64,000 nucleotides of DNA, from assembly GCF_963678635.1 (NCBI RefSeq), contig NC_087069.1:51718938-51782937 (forward strand), in the 5' to 3' direction. Both the position numbers and the translations under genes were made by a program. The notes beneath the pieces are model-generated. The model was given only the letters and a program-made list of their open reading frames with translations, searched no databases and was not told the origin of the DNA. Of the stretch, positions 60,832 through 64,000 are shown piece by piece (position 1 is the first letter of the stretch; each line of letters begins with the position of its first letter). This DNA comes from Symsagittifera roscoffensis (taxonomy: Eukaryota > Xenacoelomorpha > Acoela > Convolutidae).

Positions 60832-63800
60832 TAAATACATCAAAAAACAATATTCCAGGAATTAAGTCAAGTCAGCATTTAATGCATTGTCATTAAAAGT
60901 ATTTCCTTCAACTCTCCCTCCTCTACAACAGCAATAATTGAATTGTCTATGAATTGCGTCTTCCGTAGTGATCTGCACCCCCGTATACAAAAAATAGCGC
61001 TCCTGAGCAGCGCGAAGCTTATCTTAGCTCTTATTTAGTTTTTTATTTCTCGGGATCTTTCATGCCTTTTTCCTTTGAGTTTTTCAGCATGCGCTGCAAT
61101 GACCGCGTAGGTGCTGGTGCGGCACCACCAGTGCAGCTGAAAATGAGCGGCCAGAAGCTGCTCCTTTCGATTTGTAGAACTCTCTGTTGGTATTTTGAGT
61201 TTTTTTGTGATTCGTGGTACTTATGGGCGTCTTTCAGCAGTCTTCGCGAAATTTTTGCGTGCGGGTTTAAAACTTTGACATCGAAGAAGGTTTGACATCA
61301 AAGAAGGCATCATAATCCGTTTGCTTTCACATCTAGTCGAGCGTCTTCATCGGTTGTCGTTGAATTGGTGACAAAGCTCTTGTCCCGACTTCAATATCAA
61401 AGCAAACCTCACTCATGAGGTTGGCAAAGGTATCTCTAATTCCGTTATGCCTCATGTGGGCGTATCCACCCTATGCACAGAGAAAGACTTGGGTACGGTC
61501 GAAACATTGACCAACTGCACATGCAAATGGAATGTCGGTTGGTTCCCATCCATATCTGAGATTAATTCCTTCCCAGACTTCGGATTTAATCAGTTTAAAA
61601 ATTTATCTGCTAAGTGGCAGGGCAATTAACCAGTTTGAGGATCTTTTTTCGGAGGCGAGCTGAAGTTCGTAATTTTTCATTGTCACTCAAGTAGTTCAAA
61701 TTGTTACTTCTCTTTTGGTTTGATCTTTCTTCTTTGAAAGTTTTTTTTTGTATAGATTTTTTCTTGCTCAGATACAGCTGTTATTGGGACTGATGATGTT
61801 TTGTTTGACCATTTTGAAAATTTCTCATAGTAGAAAGTGGCTTGTTATTTAGACCACTCATTTTCAGTGGCAAGAAAGCGATGTCTCTATATTGATGGCT
61901 GACATTATCGTCACCTATTAAGTTTGGAACCAGAGTTTCCTACAGTATCTTCTCGCACGCCTGCAGGTTTTCTGTGGTTTTGGGTAAAATTCTACAAAAA
62001 ACGATAATTTTTTTTGAATCACTTTGGTGTAACAGGAGTACACGTTTTGTGGTGATGTTTTCGCAATCTTGCCATGTTTTTTCAGTATTTTTTATGTTCT
62101 TCTAACTGAGTTTCTAAGAAAGTTTTACATTCTGTCGCGGATCCCGTGACAGAACCAAGTACTCTGGCCCCTTTCTAATTTTCAATTTCGGTACTTTTGA
62201 AAACTTTCATCGCTTCATTGTATTTTTCATCATTTACAATGAGCTGGAATTTGGATGCCATTACATAGACAGAGTAGGCAGTTTAAATGTAACGACATGA
62301 GTTAGTTTTTGGTCATTTGTGTATTGTTTGTCTTTTTATCCAACGCATAAATTCTCTTATTCCTATAGGTCTCATTACTGGGTTCTTATCTAAACACATT
62401 AGTCTACGAGCGTTATATGTTTCCTTTAGTTCTGGGTTTAGTTATTAGGCAGCCATTTTTCTGGCAATTTTAGATTTTGATTATAAAAACTCAACTGATT
62501 GTTTGTATAAACACTTCTCCGTTCATTTGCATCAAGGCCGGATTATCCATGAGATCCGTGCAACAACCGTCGTTGGGTGTGTGCATTAGTTCGCCATTGC
62601 GCTTGATGATGTTCCCTTGTTCATTAGTTTGTTGACTCTTTATGTTTCAATTTCAATTTTTTGTTTGTCTACATGCTTTTGTCAAGCGCATTTGCAGTGA
62701 TTTCTCTTGCTTCTGTAGATCAACCAGGTTTCCGTCATGCCATTGCTCAAGTCGTCTTGCTTCTGTTTTAGATAAGGATCCATCGTTTTCCGATTTCGTT
62801 TTGCACAGTAGAAATTGTTGAAAGATCATTGCTCATGCATTGCGAAGGAATTTTCGTTGTTTTTCATTAGGTTGTTCCGAGTTCTCTTGAGGGTTTCAAA
62901 GAACTCATAACAATTTTGATTTTGATAAAACCATAAGAACCGGTTTCCAGAGGACCACTTTCATGAAAATTTATCTTCTGTTTTCTATGAGATTTGGACA
63001 GGGGTTTCAACATAGATCTTGTGTTCTGACAAGTGTCAGTGGAAGGGTGAGGGTGGAGTTGGAGGAGCGCTGTTGTAGCTAAGGGTTGTTTTCGTCGTTA
63101 GCTGAGTGAAATTGGGAGGTGCAGCGAAGGCAGCTGAAATAGTCATAAAGATCACATTCATGTACCCTGGTCATGTGATTTTGCATGCATGTAGCCTGGG
63201 CATGTCAAGCACCAAACACCTCCGTCTCACAAGCTGTTTTTTCAATCGGGGCAAGGTATTTGAGTAGCTAATTGAGAAAACACGACAGTGTCACATTAGC
63301 GAGAGAAATTATAGATTCAATTTGCAAGAAAATTAGTAAAGAATCATTACCATAGAACAAGAAATGGATGCCATCACGGCAAAAACTTGAGAGGTTAGAT
63401 TTAAATTAGATTACTTGAGACAATAAGTGTGTGTGATAGAACACACATGATTGGACAGATTAGTTTTCTTGCGATTAGGTTTCAATCAGTTCAGGTAGCT
63501 GAAATTTTTTCCAATGGACTGTTATAAAACTGGATTGAATTAAGATCTCAGTGCGACGTTTCTGGCATCCATGTTTAAATTTTATGCAGGGATAATGCAG
63601 ATGATTGCCTGTTTTTTTGGCGAGGACAGCTCTCATGCAGCTCTCGACACCTAGCAATAGTAAATTTTGTCATTTCAAATCATCTGAAACTAAATGTGCT
63701 CAAATATACTATGTAATAATCATCACTTTAGTTAATAACATCGCTAGTTAGATGGAACGCATCATAAATGGCGAAAAATTGCGAATTGCGATCAAGAAAA

Positions 63801-63873
63801 CGGATGAAAACAAATATTTGGGAGTCAAATTGAACAAAAAATTAACATTGTAAAGTCAGTTTTTATATTCGTA
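60832..63873. other. Right host flank without a recognised gene
   Basis: AT-rich, T-rich on the plus strand. Short frames (for example at 61062 and 61447) have no coding character I recognise. A hairpin (TTCTGTCGCGG/CCGTGACAGAA, 62130-62154, with one G-T pair) stands out. If INTU has a distal promoter or non-coding first exon, it could lie here. Confidence 0.5.
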
Positions 63874-63998
63874 CCAAAATTCATATTTTAAACGAAACTT
63901 AAGGCATGCTCCTCTAAGCTCTAGTTCGGGTTCAAATGGAAGCCAGAATAGAGTTTAGAGGAGCATGTCTAAATTTTCGTTTAAAAGATGAATTTTGG
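63874..63998. mobile_element. Fold-back / MITE-like inverted repeat
   Basis: A ~49-bp left arm starting CCAAAATTCATATTTTAAACG and a right arm ending CGTTTAAAAGATGAATTTTGG are inverted copies with about six mismatches, around a ~27-bp centre. No coding capacity. The right flank is cut by the window end, so a target duplication cannot be checked. Confidence 0.7.
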
Positions 63999-64000
63999 AT

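Noticed and set aside
61062-61629. Short ORFs in the right flank
   Set aside because: No coding character, splice structure or known motif.

Overview
The window is animal nuclear DNA. An AT-rich host locus carries a spliced gene with GT..AG introns that I read as INTU (inturned), which implies a ciliated metazoan, probably an invertebrate. I cannot name the species. All identities below are by-eye estimates, not computed alignments.

Layout. (1) 1-3660: AT-rich, minus-strand remains of an unidentified element, with overlapping, frame-broken S/T/N/Q-rich reading frames and a repeat-rich non-coding stretch. (2) 4329-14516, minus strand: 13 exons (697 codons) of INTU, from the first Met to a late exon; the C-terminal exon(s) are not visible. 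Its introns hold tRNA-derived SINE pieces, a dead LINE reverse transcriptase, a TAA microsatellite and a tandem duplication. (3) 15023-60831: two giant Ty3/gypsy-type LTR retrotransposons, one inside the other. The outer element is on the plus strand, with 887-bp LTRs at 15023-15909 and 59945-60831. The inner one is on the minus strand (16156-39106, 22,951 bp, 883-bp LTRs) and sits in the outer element's 5' leader. Without the insert the outer element would be about 22.8 kb. (4) 60832-64000: host-like DNA with no gene I can support, ending in a fold-back element.

Each retroelement has the plan LTR - primer-binding site - leader with a ~70-bp repeat and a 14-bp minisatellite - ORF A - short spacer with a conserved 3' splice-site candidate - ORF B - polypurine tract - LTR. 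ORF A (about 2,935 aa) is gag-pol: a gag with two CCHC knuckles, a DTG protease, a YVDD reverse transcriptase, RNase H, a DD35E integrase, and then a C-terminal extension that I read as a TARG1/OARD1-like macrodomain. ORF B (2,950 aa, intact in the outer copy, broken by one frameshift in the inner) begins with a coiled coil, an intact SGNH (GDSL) hydrolase domain and a second, degenerate SGNH-like domain. About 1,900 residues of unrecognised sequence follow, with Cys motifs and a C-terminal SUMO-interaction-like motif.

Other observations: LTRs match within each element (young insertions) but differ strongly between them, while gag-pol is about 90-98% identical, so the two copies look mosaic. 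The inner element is flanked by a perfect 99-bp direct duplication instead of the usual 4-6 bp. A 78-bp nucleotide island inside ORF B contains an internal copy of the polypurine tract. The two gag-pol genes form a very long inverted repeat. The insertion lies about 500 bp upstream of the INTU start codon.
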